Shown: positions 45,601 to 55,376, numbered from the stretch's first letter. The stretch is DNA of 64,000 nt from Streptomyces canus (GCF_030815415.1 NZ_JAUSWW010000001.1:620001-684000), one strand, 5' to 3'. Notes: generated by a model from the letters alone, not told the origin. A program made the numbers and translations.

Positions 45601-46300
45601 TCATCGGCCCGAGCAGCAGCCCGGCGCCGGAGACCGCGTCGGCCAGGCCCCGGTGCTCGGAGCAGCGGGCGTAGAAGCCGGCCCGTACGGTGATCAGGAC
45701 GCGCAGTCGGCTGCCCGGGTATCGGGCGGCGAGCAGCAGGTCGATGAAGCGAGCCCGTTCCTCGCGGTCCCGGCACAGGGTGAAGGCCTCCTCGAACTGG
45801 TCGACCACGACCCAGCTCTCCGGCTCGTCCTCGGCGGGGGTCAGCAGGTGTCCGTACGTCTCGGCCGGCCGCGCTCCCGGGGTGAGCACCCGCAGCACCG
45901 CCGGCCGGATCCCACGGGCGATCTCCTCGCGCAGGGCGGGGATCAGCCCGACCCGCAGCAGCGAGGACTTGCCGCTGCCGGACGCCCCGAACAGCACCGC
46001 GAACCGGTGGTCGCACACCAGACGGTGCAGTTCCTCGGCCATCCGGTCCCGGCCGAAGAAGAGGTGCCGGTCGCCGGGCTCGAAGCGGGCCAGGCCCCGG
46101 TACGGCGGTGCGGTGTCCGCCGACTCCTGGCGCACCGCCTCGGCGACCTCCGCGTCCGCCTCCTTCCAGCGGGGCTCCCACTCCGCGGGGTCGCCGCCGC
46201 AGGCCTTGACGTAGCCCTGGACGACGGCGAGGGACGGCAGCCGTTCGCCGGCCGCGGCCTGGGACAGCGTTGTCGCGGAGAACCCGGCCGCCTCGGCCAT
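42670..46300 (-). pseudogene. HTH-STAND NTPase-WD40 protein, frameshifted near its C-terminus
   Basis: A very large signalling protein. The N-terminus has an HTH (MAEAAGFSATTLSQAAAGER), then a novel-STAND NTPase with Walker A FGASGSGKSSLL, Walker B WVVVDQFEEAF and RVLITVRAGFY. A membrane helix (LVTALSAVLAVALVVSLAAW, about residue 485) is followed by an eight- or so-bladed WD40-like repeat region (AVSPDAKVMAVSAADGIRLW; AFSPDGGLLAYGV). At about 43,105 the true frame is lost at a GGGG run; one G fewer would restore GDGTGRVALWDGDVRHKRGV and the rest to the stop at 42670. Sequence before ATG 46300 still looks homologous (GTPSYRR), so the start may also be damaged. STAND proteins often act as regulators or in defence; the role here is unknown. 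Confidence 0.85.
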
Positions 46301-46746
46301 GCGCCGGTACGAGGGGGTGCCTGCGCACGTACCTCCACACAGCCGACGAAACCGACGTCCAAGCGGTGACCATACGTCGCGGAACCTTTCGCCCGAGCAC
46401 GCCCTCGGCGACGTGCAGGCAAACGAAAGGCAACAGGACGCGCAGCACCGGACAACTCACCACTGATCATGGGCTTTGATTGTCCTGACAAAGGAGACGA
46501 GTCAATCAATTCTCCGGTTCCAGGAGTCGGTCGCGGAGGTCGGCTGTCGCGCGGCGGCCGTAAAACGCGAGGTGAACGGCACAGAAACGAGTCAGCGGCG
46601 GTCATGACGCCCGGGCGAACAGCCCCCCAAAACGCCGAGAGGAATTTGATTGCCCTGATCAGAAGGGCTGCCGAACAACTTTCCGCTCTCCAGTCTCGAT
46701 CTCGCACCGCCGGATTCCCGGCAGACCGAGCATGGAGGAGACCCTC
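46301..46746. promoter_or_regulatory. Region between the STAND gene and the NLP gene with a direct repeat
   Basis: No further gene is supported. Two similar elements, CTTTGATTGTCCTGACAAAG (from 46,474) and AATTTGATTGCCCTGATCAG (from 46,643), share TTTGATTGYCCTGAY and could be regulator sites for the NLP gene. Confidence 0.4.
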
Positions 46747-47595
46747 GTGTCGCAGGCAGTCAAGACCAAGGGCAAGACCAACAGGACGTCCCGTCTGGGC
46801 AAGGCCGCCCTCGTCCTGGGCAGCGTCGCCGCGCTGACCGTCGGCGTGACCGACAGCGCCAACGCCGCCCTGCTGAAGCCCTTCAGCTACATGGGCGACG
46901 GCGCCGTGAAGCAGGAGATGTTCCAGCCGTTCTTCGACTACGACGAGGACGGCTGCTACCCCGCGGCCGCCGTCGACGCGAGCGGCAGACTCAACGGCGG
47001 CCTCGACCACACCGGGTCACTCGGCGGCGGATGCAAGAGCAACCACCTCGGCCAGGCCAACACCTACTCGCGGTCCAAGTGCGACAAGGGCTCCGGCTGG
47101 TGCGGCATCGTCTACACCCTGTACTTCGAGAAGGACCAGGGCGTCGCCGGCCCCGGCGACAGGTTCGGGCACCGGCACGACTTCGAGGCCGCTGTGGTCT
47201 GGTACCACGGCAATGACGAGTGGCCCAGCTACGTGTCCGTCTCCGCCCACGGCAACTACACCACCCAGCGGTTCAACGACGTGGAGCGGGAGGGCAAGCG
47301 CTTCAAGGTCGTCTACCACAAGGACGACAGCACCCTGGCCGGCCCCTTCGGAACACACGCCTTCCGCTTCGCCAAGGCGGGAGAGCGGGCGGAGGCGTGG
47401 GGCAACGGGAGCTGGGACCGCCCGGCCCTGGTCCCCTACGACACCCTGTGGAGCAAGAACCGGACGGCCTGGAACGCGCTGGCGGGCTCCAGCTGGGACA
47501 AGGCCAACTTCCCCCTGCAGGACAAGGACGACCACTTCCGCACCACCCTGAACAGGGCCAAGCCGTCCGGCATCAGCTTCAACGCCTGGAGCTGA
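46747..47595 (+). CDS. NLP (NPP1-family necrosis-inducing-like) secreted protein
   Basis: A 282-residue protein: signal peptide (LGKAALVLGSVAALTVGVTD, cleavage after SANA), then the NPP1 domain with GDGAVKQEMFQPFFDYDEDG, CYPAAAVD and the diagnostic heptapeptide GHRHDFE (about residues 141-147; GHRHDWE in most plant-active members). NLPs act outside the cell, binding plant sphingolipids; many members are not toxic. GTG 46747 is preceded by GGAGGAGACC; the ATG at 46732 overlaps that ribosome site and is less likely. A strong terminator follows. Part of the 3' end is copied at 57.9-58.0 kb. Confidence 0.93.
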   Translation: MSQAVKTKGKTNRTSRLGKAALVLGSVAALTVGVTDSANAALLKPFSYMGDGAVKQEMFQPFFDYDEDGCYPAAAVDASGRLNGGLDHTGSLGGGCKSNHLGQANTYSRSKCDKGSGWCGIVYTLYFEKDQGVAGPGDRFGHRHDFEAAVVWYHGNDEWPSYVSVSAHGNYTTQRFNDVEREGKRFKVVYHKDDSTLAGPFGTHAFRFAKAGERAEAWGNGSWDRPALVPYDTLWSKNRTAWNALAGSSWDKANFPLQDKDDHFRTTLNRAKPSGISFNAWS

Positions 47596-47613
47596 CACCC
47601 GGCGCCCACAGCC

Positions 47614-47653
47614 GCCCCCGGCGGGGACACTCCCCCCTGTCCCCGCCGGGGGC
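47614..47653. terminator. Bidirectional hairpin terminator after the NLP gene
   Basis: GCCCCCGGCGGGGACA (47614-47629) pairs perfectly with 47638-47653 around an 8-nt C-rich loop. It lies 19 nt after the NLP stop and 59 nt before the end of the convergent PaaX gene. Confidence 0.85.
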
Positions 47654-47711
47654 TTCCCCATGCCCACCGGCTCATTCACACCCGGCTTGACCCTGCTGTC
47701 AGTGCGATGAC

Positions 47712-48575
47712 CTAGCCTGCGAAAGACGGACCCTGGCTGCGGAGATGTGTCGTCTCCAGAGTCGCTCGGGCTGCGTTCAGCGCCGGCTGGGTCTGTTGCG
47801 CGACGCGGTGGAAGGTTTCTTGGGCGGGGCGGGCCGGCCAGGCCGGGGGAAGGTGGCGGGCCGGGAGTCTCGGGTCCGTGCGGATGGTCCGGAGCCAGTC
47901 GCTCACCAGGCGGAGGCGGGTGCCGATCGGGTCGTGGTCGGTGCCGTTTCCCAGGTGGGCGCTCCAGCGCTTGTCGAAGGTGACATAGCGGGCGGCGATG
48001 GACTCCAGGTCCCAGGTGTCGCAGATCATCTGCTCGATGTCGGTCACCTCGGCGGCCTGGGCGTGGAAGATCTTGACGTGGGCCGTGAGACCGAGGTCGG
48101 TGACCACCCCGGACACGTCCACGTGACCGGGGGCGATCCACAGGCCGCTGTACAGCGCGCCGAATCCGGACCAGGTGAGCCGTGAGCGCAGGTCGTGGCG
48201 CTGGCGTTTCCAGGAGTCGGGCAGGGAGAAGCCGAGCAGGGTCCAGGAGCCGTCCCAGTCGTCGTTGACGGCGCCCTGCTTCCAGATGCGGGTGCGGCCG
48301 TCGATCAGGACGCGGCCGGCCTGCGGGGTCAGGCCGAAGAACATCTTGCGGCCCTCGCGCTGACGCTGGAGCAGGCCTCGGTTGACCATGCGGGTGAGGG
48401 TGGAGCGTACGGCCTGCTCGCCCACGCCCACGCGGCCCAGGACGTCGATGATGCTGCCCGAGTAGACGCCCAGGTCCCCCTCCTCCAGGACGTGGTTGCC
48501 GAAGAAGGTGAGCATGAGCGACTGCGGGCGCGGCTGCGGCCCCTCCGCGGTGTCCAGGATGTCCTCGTCCTCCAC
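47712..48575 (-). CDS. PaaX-family transcriptional regulator
   Basis: A 287-residue regulator: N-terminal winged helix (RPQSLMLTFFGNHVLEEGDL; AVRSTLTRMVNRGLLQRQRE), central PaaX domain (WDGSWTLLGFSLPDSWKRQR; LRSRLTWSGFGALYSGLWIA) and C-terminal region (CDTWDLESIAARYVTF). Family members usually sense CoA thioesters of aromatic acids. GTG 48575 is taken with a possible leaderless RNA (TACCCT just upstream); the frame is open to 48653. Neighbouring MHS transporter and esterase may be its targets. Confidence 0.9.
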   Translation of the reverse strand: MEDEDILDTAEGPQPRPQSLMLTFFGNHVLEEGDLGVYSGSIIDVLGRVGVGEQAVRSTLTRMVNRGLLQRQREGRKMFFGLTPQAGRVLIDGRTRIWKQGAVNDDWDGSWTLLGFSLPDSWKRQRHDLRSRLTWSGFGALYSGLWIAPGHVDVSGVVTDLGLTAHVKIFHAQAAEVTDIEQMICDTWDLESIAARYVTFDKRWSAHLGNGTDHDPIGTRLRLVSDWLRTIRTDPRLPARHLPPAWPARPAQETFHRVAQQTQPALNAARATLETTHLRSQGPSFAG

Positions 48576-48627
48576 GGGGGCAAGGGTACGACCGCCCGCC
48601 GACTGTGCGGCAGGAGGTCGTACGAGG

Positions 48628-49997
48628 TCACCGGCGGTCGGCGGGGTGGGCAAGGTCGTAGGGGCGGAGGTAGGGGGTGGGACGGTACGTGATGTAACGG
48701 GCGGGGGTGGTGGGGTCGGCCGCTGTGGCGCGGGCGTTGAGGGACGCCGGGTCGGTGCCGTGCCAGTTGCCGGTGGTCAGGCGGTCCTCCAGGGTGTGGA
48801 GGGCGGCCAGTTGTTCGGCGGGGCTGAAGGTGCAGTGGCCGGCGTTGTCGACGTAGGCCTGGCGGAGGAGGGAGGCGGAGCCGGCGGCCGTCACCGCGCG
48901 GCGCAGGGCGCTCTCGGTCTGGACGGGGACCAGGGGGTCGCCGATGGTGTGGATGGAGAGCTGGGGCTTGGCCAGCTTGCCGGTGAAGCTGCTGGTGGTG
49001 CTCATCCAGGCCACGGCGTTCGGGTCCGCCTTGATGCGCGGTGCGCGGTTGAGGGCGGCGAGGTCCTTGTTCAAGGAGAGGCCGGCCTTCTTGTAGAGCT
49101 CGGTGACCTCCTTGCGGACGGAGGACTTCCCGAGCAGCCGGGCGTAGTCGATGCCGGTGTTCCAGGACATGTTGCCGCCCGCCCGGACCTCGGCCTCCTG
49201 GCGCCGGTTGAAGGCGGCGATCTTCAGCAGGCCCTTGACGGCGTCGTACTGGTTGGCCTGCTGGGCTTCCCAGTCGTTCGCGGCGGGGCGGGTCTGGGTG
49301 GGCGCGTTCCAGACCGGGATGTTGTGCAGGGCCGCGGCGAGGGCGATACGGGCCCGGCCCTCGGCCGTGGACTGGGCGGAGTCGACCTTGGCGGTGAGGT
49401 GTTCGCCGCGTCGGTGGCGGCCTGCTGGGTCGGGAGGTTCACCAGGGGGACGTCGGAACCCAGGAGCGTCTTGAGGGCGAACACCGGGTCGAGGGTGTTG
49501 TTCCAGTTGGCGACGCCGCCATGGACCAGACCGCACATGGAGAGGGAGCCGTCGATCTCCTCCGGGTGGCGCTCGGCTATCGCGGTGGTGACCAGGCCGC
49601 CGTACGACCGTCCCCACGCGATGGTGCGGGAGGCCTGGCCGAAGCGGTCGGTGAAGGCAGTCAGGGTGGCCATCTGGTCGGGAACCGCGTCCGTCACCGC
49701 CCAGCCGGTGCTGGCGTACGAGGAGCCGATGAGGGCGTAACCCTGCTGGAGCAGAAGCGCCTTGGTGGGGGCATCCGGGGCGTCCTGGGCGGGGTTGGCC
49801 GGGCCTGCGTTGTAGCCGTGGCTGAAGAGGAGGACGGTGCCGTTCCATGTGGTGGGGACGTCCATCATGTACGTGGCCCCGGAGGGGAGTTGGCCGTCCA
49901 CATGGGTGGTGCCCGCGTCGGCCGCCGTGGCGGCGGGTGCGGTGGTGAGGGTGAGCAGCAGGGCCGCCGTGCAGGCGATGCGGGTGCGGTGCCTCAT
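48628..49997 (-). pseudogene. Secreted alpha/beta-hydrolase (esterase-like), single-base frameshift
   Basis: The gene starts at ATG 49997 (GGAG upstream; overlaps the MFS stop as ATGA) with a signal peptide (IACTAALLLTLTTAPAATAA). The hydrolase fold follows, with TVLLFSHGYNAGP and the nucleophile elbow AWGRSYGGLVTT. Near 49,405 one G is missing in a GCGG(G)AA context: the first frame ends in an artefact, while the other frame continues EHLTAKVDSAQSTAEGRARI, SWNTGIDYARLLGKSS, the acid region TIGDPLVPVQTES and histidine DNAGHCTFSPAEQ to 48628. Restoring one base would give an intact ~455-residue enzyme, so a sequencing error is possible. Confidence 0.85.
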
Positions 49998-51337
49998 GCG
50001 GTGATCTCCTCTGTGTGGGGGGTGGTGGGGAGTTCGGGGGCGGGGTCTTCGCCGAGTGAGGTACGGCTGGTCTCGCGGACGAACCACACCGTCAGCGCGG
50101 TGATCAGCGAGCCGCCGCACAGTAGGAGGGCGACGGGGGTGCCGTTGCCGCTGCTCGCGACCAGGCTGCCGGCGACCAACGGGGAGAAGCCGGCGCCCAC
50201 GAGGGTCGCGCCCTGGTAGCCGAGGGAGGCGCCGGTGTAGCGGACCTTGGTGCCGAACATCTCGCTGAACAGGGCGCCCAGCGGGCCGTACATCAGCGAC
50301 TGGGAGATGCCGTGGCCGATGACGACGCCCAGGATCAGGGCTCCCGACGACCTGGAGTCGACCAGCGCGAGGACGGGGAAGGCGGTGGCCGCGGACAGGA
50401 TCGCGCCGGTGAGGACGACCGGGCGGCGGCCGATCCGGTCGGAGAGCGCGGACGCGCAGGGCAGGACCACCAGGGCGACCGCGGCCGAGACGGTGAGCGC
50501 GGTGAGCACCTGCGGGCGGGGATAGCCGATGCCGGTGGCGTACGCGATCAGATAACTGGTCAGCAGGGACTGGGCGGTGAAGGCGCCGATGCCGACACCG
50601 CAGGCCAGCAGCACGGGCTTCGGGCGGCGCAGGACGTCGAGGATGGGGAGCCTCGACTCGGCGCGGTCCTTCTTCACCTCGGCGAACAGCGGACTCTCGA
50701 CCACCTTGAGGCGGACGAACAGGCCGACGCCGAGCAGCAGGACGCTCAGCAGGAACGGCACGCGCCAGCCCCAGGCCGCGAACTGGTCCTTGGGGAGGGT
50801 GGAGACCAGGGCGACCACGGAGGCGGAGATCAGGGAGCCGAGCGGGGCTCCCATCTGCGTGAAGCTCGACCACAGGCCGCGGCGGCGCTCGCCCGCGTGC
50901 TCCACGACCATCAGGGTCGCGCCGCCCCACTCACCGCCGATGGCGATGCCCTGCACCACGCGCAGGGTGATCAGCAGGACCGGGGCCCAGACACCGGCGG
51001 TGTCGTACGTGGGCAGCACGCCGATGAGGAAGCTGGCACCGCCCATCAGGCCCATCGTGAGCAGCAGCATGTTCTTGCGGCCGAGGCGGTCGCCGAAGTG
51101 GCCGAAGACGATGCCGCCGATCGGCCGGGCCACATAGCCGGCTGCGAAGGTGCCGAACGCGGCGATCGTGCCCACCGCGGGGTCGGCGCCGGGGAAGAAC
51201 AGTTCGCCGAACACGAGTGCGGCGACAGTGCCGTAGACGAGGAAGTCGTAGAACTCGACGGCGGTGCCGAGCATGCCGGAGAGGGCGACTCGGCGGAGTT
51301 GGCGGGTGCGTTCTGACGCGGTGGGGGCCGGGGGCAT
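49994..51337 (-). CDS. MHS-family MFS transporter
   Basis: A 447-residue metabolite:H+ symporter with 12 helices. The MHS features are VEFYDFLVYGTVAALVFGEL in helix 1, FGHFGDRLGRKNMLLLTM in the first loop and RVVQGIAIGGEWGGATLMVV in helix 4-5. ATG 51337 has GGGAGAG upstream. The stop overlaps the esterase start (ATGA), so uptake and ester cleavage are coupled. Relatives carry organic acids such as shikimate, alpha-ketoglutarate or aromatic acids; the substrate here is not determined. Confidence 0.93.
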   Translation of the reverse strand: MPPAPTASERTRQLRRVALSGMLGTAVEFYDFLVYGTVAALVFGELFFPGADPAVGTIAAFGTFAAGYVARPIGGIVFGHFGDRLGRKNMLLLTMGLMGGASFLIGVLPTYDTAGVWAPVLLITLRVVQGIAIGGEWGGATLMVVEHAGERRRGLWSSFTQMGAPLGSLISASVVALVSTLPKDQFAAWGWRVPFLLSVLLLGVGLFVRLKVVESPLFAEVKKDRAESRLPILDVLRRPKPVLLACGVGIGAFTAQSLLTSYLIAYATGIGYPRPQVLTALTVSAAVALVVLPCASALSDRIGRRPVVLTGAILSAATAFPVLALVDSRSSGALILGVVIGHGISQSLMYGPLGALFSEMFGTKVRYTGASLGYQGATLVGAGFSPLVAGSLVASSGNGTPVALLLCGGSLITALTVWFVRETSRTSLGEDPAPELPTTPHTEEITA

Positions 51338-51485
51338 CGCGCTCTCCCTTGAGCGGAGGAAGGACACCATGAAATTAGGCTGCCTGGTGACTACCGTCAA
51401 GAAAGTGCACAACATTAGCGAGAACATACGGGGGAACATGACGCGCGTCACTGGAACTCGCCGATAACCACAGGCAGTTGCGTGG

Positions 51486-51905
51486 GTGACCACAGAAGTG
51501 CGAACCCGGATACGCGCCAGGGATCCGGACGCCTTCGCCGAGCTCTATGACGAGTGCGCTCGCGCGGTGTACAACCACGCCTTCCGGCTGACCGCCAGGG
51601 CAGTGCGCCACGGCGACGCCCGCCGCCGCGACCGAGGGCGTCATGTCGGCGACCTTCATGGAGGCCTGACGGCCGGGCGTCGATCGAAACCGACGGCGTT
51701 CGCTGCGGCCCTGGCTGCTCGGCATCGCCACGAACGTCTCCCGCTCCCACCGGCGCGGCGGCCGGGGCGGATGTCGCGGAGGTCGCCGACCACGCGGAGG
51801 CCGCTCGACTTCCTGCTCATGGCCCGACCGGGCCCGTCGGCAGCGCGGGTGAGCGTCCAGTCGGTGGAACGCCGGCGGTTCAACGACGAAGAGCCGGACG
51901 TATGC
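51486..51905 (+). pseudogene. ECF sigma-factor remnant
   Basis: GTG 51486 leads into VRTRIRARDPDAFAELYDEC and ARAVYNHAFRLT, a typical ECF region 2 start. In other frames MSATFMEA, RPWLLGIATNVSRSHRR and ADVAEVADHAEA follow in the right order. Several frame changes and stops are present and region 4 is absent. Confidence 0.75.
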
Positions 51906-51913
51906 TCGCGGCC

Positions 51914-52702
51914 TCAGCGCCAGTCGGGTACGCCGGAGACGGGCGGCAGGCGGGTTTCGATCTTCGCTCGTATCTCCTGCATCACGGAGACGATGCGGGC
52001 CTCGTGTTCCCTGGTCAACCGGGCCACCGGCACCGAGCAACTGATGGCGTCGGTGGCCGGCGTGTCGTACCGCAGGGCGAAGCCGAAGCCCGCGATACCG
52101 GGCACCGTCTCCTCGCGGTCGATGGAGTAGCCGCGCTCGCGCACCTGGGACAGGTCGGCGAGCAGTGCGCCACGGTCGGTGTGCGTGTTCTTCGTGAGAG
52201 TGGTCAACAGCCCGTCCGTGAAGGGCAGTTCGTCGTCGGCACGCTCGGCGAGCAACGCCTTGCCCAGCGCGCCCGCATGCGCCGGGACGCGACGGCCGAC
52301 CCGGCTGATGGTGCGCAGGTACTCGTGGGACTCGCGGGTGGCGAGGTAGACGACGTCCGTGCCGTCGAGTCGTGCCATGTGGATCGTCTCACCGAGCGCG
52401 TCCGACGCCTCGTCGAGGTACGGGCGGACCAGACGGATGCGCCGGTCGCCGTCGAGGTAGCTGGTGCCGGTGAGCAGCGCGCGGATACCGATGCCGTAGA
52501 GGGAGCCGGTGGCATCGGTGCGGACCCAGCCGTATTCGACGAGGGTCTGGAGCAGCTGGTACATGCTGCTGCGCGGCACACCGAGCTCCTCCGCGAGCTG
52601 ATCCAGGCGCGAGGGCTGCTCACCCCGCTCGGCGAGGAGTTCCAGCAGCACGACGGTCCGGGCCGCTGACTTCACCCCGCGAACGCCTCTCGTCTCTGAC
52701 AT
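51914..52702 (-). CDS. IclR-family regulator of the glucarate locus
   Basis: A 262-residue IclR regulator: HTH (LDQLAEELGVPRSSMYQLLQ, TLVEYGWVRTDATGSLYGIG) and effector domain (ARLDGTDVVYLATRESHEYL; RVPAHAGALGKALLAERADD; GIAGFGFALRYDTPATDAIS). ATG 52702 has only a weak ribosome site. It diverges from the dehydratase gene over a 119-nt gap that holds two adjacent 19-bp repeats, a likely operator. Effector presumably glucarate or a breakdown product. Confidence 0.92.
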   Translation of the reverse strand: MSETRGVRGVKSAARTVVLLELLAERGEQPSRLDQLAEELGVPRSSMYQLLQTLVEYGWVRTDATGSLYGIGIRALLTGTSYLDGDRRIRLVRPYLDEASDALGETIHMARLDGTDVVYLATRESHEYLRTISRVGRRVPAHAGALGKALLAERADDELPFTDGLLTTLTKNTHTDRGALLADLSQVRERGYSIDREETVPGIAGFGFALRYDTPATDAISCSVPVARLTREHEARIVSVMQEIRAKIETRLPPVSGVPDWR

Positions 52703-52774
52703 GCGCTCATCGTAAATCCGCGGCTATTCGTGTCCGCTCACCCATTGACCCATCGGGTTCATGGTTCTAGCCTC

Positions 52775-52812
52775 CATCTGCATACATAGACAGCATCTGC
52801 ATACAGGGACAG
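52775..52812. promoter_or_regulatory. Tandem 19-bp repeat, candidate IclR operator
   Basis: CATCTGCATACATAGACAG (52775-52793) is followed directly by CATCTGCATACAGGGACAG (52794-52812); 17 of 19 positions agree. It ends 9 nt before the dehydratase start, so the transcript start or the binding site must overlap it. Confidence 0.65.
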
Positions 52813-52821
52813 GCGACGGGC

Positions 52822-53781
52822 ATGACAGCAATCAGCACCGAGGCAGCAGGGGTCGTCCAGCGGCTCCGTGAGGGAATGGCGAGCGGGGTACTGTCCTTCC
52901 CCCTCACGAGCTTCCGGGACGACGGCCGCCTCGACCTGGACGCCTACCGGGCATACCTGGCCGACCGGTTGGACAGCGCACCCGGCGCGGTGTTCCCGGC
53001 CTGCGGGACTGGGGAGTTCTTCTCGCTGGACGAAGACGAGTACCGGGCCGTCGTGCGGACCACGGTCGAGATCGCCGACGGGCGGCTGCCGGTGGTCGCG
53101 GGCATCGGCTACGGCTGGGCACAGGCGCTGCGCTTCGCCCGTATCGCGGAGGAAGCCGGTGCGGACGCCGCGCTGGTACTCCCCCACTACCTGGTCGGTG
53201 CCCCACAGGACGGTCTGGTGGAGCAGCTGCGCCACATCGCCGACGGCACCCGGCTGCCACTCATCGCGTACCAGCGCGGTCAGGTCGCCTTCACCGCCGA
53301 CAGTCTGCGCCGGATCGCACAAATCCCCACCGTCGTCGGTCTCAAGGACGGACACTGCGACCTCGACCGGCTCCAGCGCCTCACACTGGCCGCGCCCGAC
53401 GGCTTCCTCTTCTTCAACGGCGCCTCTACCGCCGAGATCCAGGCCCGTGCCTACGCCACCGTCGGCGTGCCCGCCTACTCGTCGGCCGTCCACGCCTTCG
53501 CACCCGAGATCGCGAACGCCTTCTTCGCCGCTCTGCGGGACGGGGACGACGCGGGCGTGACCAGACTCCTGCGCGAGTTCTACGTCCCGCTGGTCGAACT
53601 GCGCGACCGGGTGCCGGGTTACGCCGTCTCCCTGGTCAAGGCCGCCGCCCGGCTGCGTGGCCTCCCGGTCGGCCCGGTGCGCGCCCCGCTCACCGACCCT
53701 GGCCCGGTCGACCTTGCCGATCTGGAGAAGGTGCTGGACCACGGTCTGAGCCTGGTCGGCGCCGTACGACGACCTGCTTGA
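52822..53781 (+). CDS. kdgD: 5-dehydro-4-deoxyglucarate dehydratase (decarboxylating)
   Basis: A 319-residue class-I-aldolase-fold enzyme of the DapA/NAL family; it converts 5-keto-4-deoxyglucarate to alpha-ketoglutarate semialdehyde with loss of CO2 and water. Signatures: [60 protein letters not shown], and the Schiff-base Lys in [10 protein letters not shown] (about residue 175). ATG 52822 fits the family N-terminus. First gene of the glucarate operon; the semialdehyde dehydrogenase needed next is not in this window. Confidence 0.94.
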   Translation: MTAISTEAAGVVQRLREGMASGVLSFPLTSFRDDGRLDLDAYRAYLADRLDSAPGAVFPACGTGEFFSLDEDEYRAVVRTTVEIADGRLPVVAGIGYGWAQALRFARIAEEAGADAALVLPHYLVGAPQDGLVEQLRHIADGTRLPLIAYQRGQVAFTADSLRRIAQIPTVVGLKDGHCDLDRLQRLTLAAPDGFLFFNGASTAEIQARAYATVGVPAYSSAVHAFAPEIANAFFAALRDGDDAGVTRLLREFYVPLVELRDRVPGYAVSLVKAAARLRGLPVGPVRAPLTDPGPVDLADLEKVLDHGLSLVGAVRRPA

Positions 53782-53940
53782 CGAACCCGGTCACCTCGCG
53801 TGCCCGCCCCCCGGCTCTGCCACGCGCCAAGTGCCCTCTGCCTTCCGAGACGTGCGGCCGTTCTCGCCGTACGCCGATCGGGCCGCCCCGAGCCGACGGG
53901 GCGTCCGACTGCCCACTCAACAGTTCAAAGGGGAACTGTC

Positions 53941-55278
53941 ATGCCCATACTCGTAGTCGGGATCAGTGTTCTGATTCTGCTGCTCCTCATGACCAAGCTG
54001 AAAGTCAACGGCTTCGCGGCCCTCCTGCTCGTGGCGGTGGGCGTAGCACTGGTCCGGGGAATCCCGGTGGCGACCATCCCGGACGTCCTCTCCGAAGGCA
54101 TCGGGGGCCAGATCGGCGACACCATGCTCACCATCGGACTAGGTGCCATGGTCGGCCGCATCATGGGGGACTCGGGCGCCGCTCAGCGTATAGCCGGCAA
54201 GCTCCTGGACGCTTTCGGCCCCCGTGGGGTTCAGGTGGCCATGGTGGTCACATCCATGCTGATCGGCGTGACCATGTTCTACGAGGTCGCGTTCGTCATC
54301 GTGGTGCCCATAGCCTTCACCCTGGTCAGGGTCACCGGAACGAAGCTGCTGTGGGTCGGCCTGCCGATGTCCATCGCCCTGTCCACCATGCACAGCTTCC
54401 TGCCGCCGCACCCCGGCCCCACCGCGGTCGCCGCGACCTTCCACGCCTCCGTCGGGCTCACGTTGTTCTACGGCCTGTTCATAGCCGTTCCCGCCGGTGC
54501 GCTCATCGCCCTGACCTGGCCTCGTCTTCCGTTCATCAAGGCGATGGACCCTTCCATCCCCAAGGGACTGGTCAGCGAGCGCGAGTTCACCGACGAGGAG
54601 ATGCCCGGGCTGGGGTGGTCGCTGTTCGTGGCGCTCTTCCCCGTGGTGCTGATCGTGGCCGCCGCCGTGACCGACATGGCCACCTCCACCGAGAGTCCGC
54701 TCCTGCACACCGTCGCCTTCATCGGCTCGGCCCCGATCGCGTTGCTGCTGACCCTTTGCCTGGCGGCATGGGCGTTCGGACCGCGGATCGGCCGCAGCCT
54801 GGACGACGTCAGCGCCTCCTGCACCTCAGCGGCCAAGGCGATGGCAATGATCCTTCTGGTGATCGGCGCCGGCGGGGCCTTCAAGAACGTCCTCGTCGAA
54901 GGCGGGATCTCCGACTACATCAAGGACGCCACGGACGGCTGGTCCATCTCACCGATCATCCTTGCCTGGCTCGTCGCCGTCATCCTCCGCATTGCGCTCG
55001 GCTCGGCGACGGTCGCCGTCGTCACGGCCTCCGGCGTAGTGCTGCCGCTCCTGGCGGGCAGCGGGGTCCACCCGGAGATCATGGTGCTCGCCGTCGCCTG
55101 CGGTTCCATCGCGTGCTCCCACGTCAACGACCCTGGATTCTGGCTGTTCAAGGAGTACTTCAACCTCTCCGTCGTCGAGGCGATCAAGGTCCGCACCACC
55201 TACACGACGGTGCTCGCCGTTCTCGGCCTGGGCGGCGTCCTGGCGGCCGAGTGGGCCCTCGACATCCTCAGCCTCTGA
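53941..55278 (+). CDS. GntP-family gluconate/glucarate permease
   Basis: A 445-residue membrane protein with 12 or more helices. GntP features: [60 protein letters not shown] [17 protein letters not shown], and the C-terminal [27 protein letters not shown] precedes ATG 53941, 159 nt after kdgD. Placed between two glucarate enzymes, it most likely imports D-glucarate by proton symport rather than gluconate. A 4 x 15-nt tandem repeat begins at its stop codon. Confidence 0.93.
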   Translation: MPILVVGISVLILLLLMTKLKVNGFAALLLVAVGVALVRGIPVATIPDVLSEGIGGQIGDTMLTIGLGAMVGRIMGDSGAAQRIAGKLLDAFGPRGVQVAMVVTSMLIGVTMFYEVAFVIVVPIAFTLVRVTGTKLLWVGLPMSIALSTMHSFLPPHPGPTAVAATFHASVGLTLFYGLFIAVPAGALIALTWPRLPFIKAMDPSIPKGLVSEREFTDEEMPGLGWSLFVALFPVVLIVAAAVTDMATSTESPLLHTVAFIGSAPIALLLTLCLAAWAFGPRIGRSLDDVSASCTSAAKAMAMILLVIGAGGAFKNVLVEGGISDYIKDATDGWSISPIILAWLVAVILRIALGSATVAVVTASGVVLPLLAGSGVHPEIMVLAVACGSIACSHVNDPGFWLFKEYFNLSVVEAIKVRTTYTTVLAVLGLGGVLAAEWALDILSL

Positions 55279-55334
55279 ACCGGAACCCCCTGAACCGGAA
55301 CCCCCTGAACCGGAAACCTCTGAACCGGAAACCT
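55275..55334. repeat. Four tandem 15-nt repeats after the permease gene
   Basis: Units CTGAACCGGAACCCC, CTGAACCGGAACCCC, CTGAACCGGAAACCT, CTGAACCGGAAACCT. The first unit contains the permease TGA; as the unit is 15 nt long, every copy repeats the stop in the same frame. Confidence 0.9.
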
Positions 55335-55376
55335 CTGATCACCCGCACCGTCTCACCCGCAGAAGGACACCCCCCG

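Noticed and set aside
42984..46463. A 1159-codon second frame on the minus strand and a 743-codon plus-strand frame over the STAND gene
   Set aside because: Both are frame shadows of the real STAND-WD40 sequence; only the frame with Walker motifs and WD40 repeats looks like a protein. The minus-strand shadow stays open because of high GC.
46747..47595. NLP gene considered as a confirmed plant toxin
   Set aside because: The heptapeptide has Phe in place of Trp (GHRHDFE), and many NLPs are not cytolytic; only family membership is claimed.
55275..55334. Tandem repeats considered as a CRISPR array
   Set aside because: Units are contiguous 15-mers without spacers and there are no cas genes.
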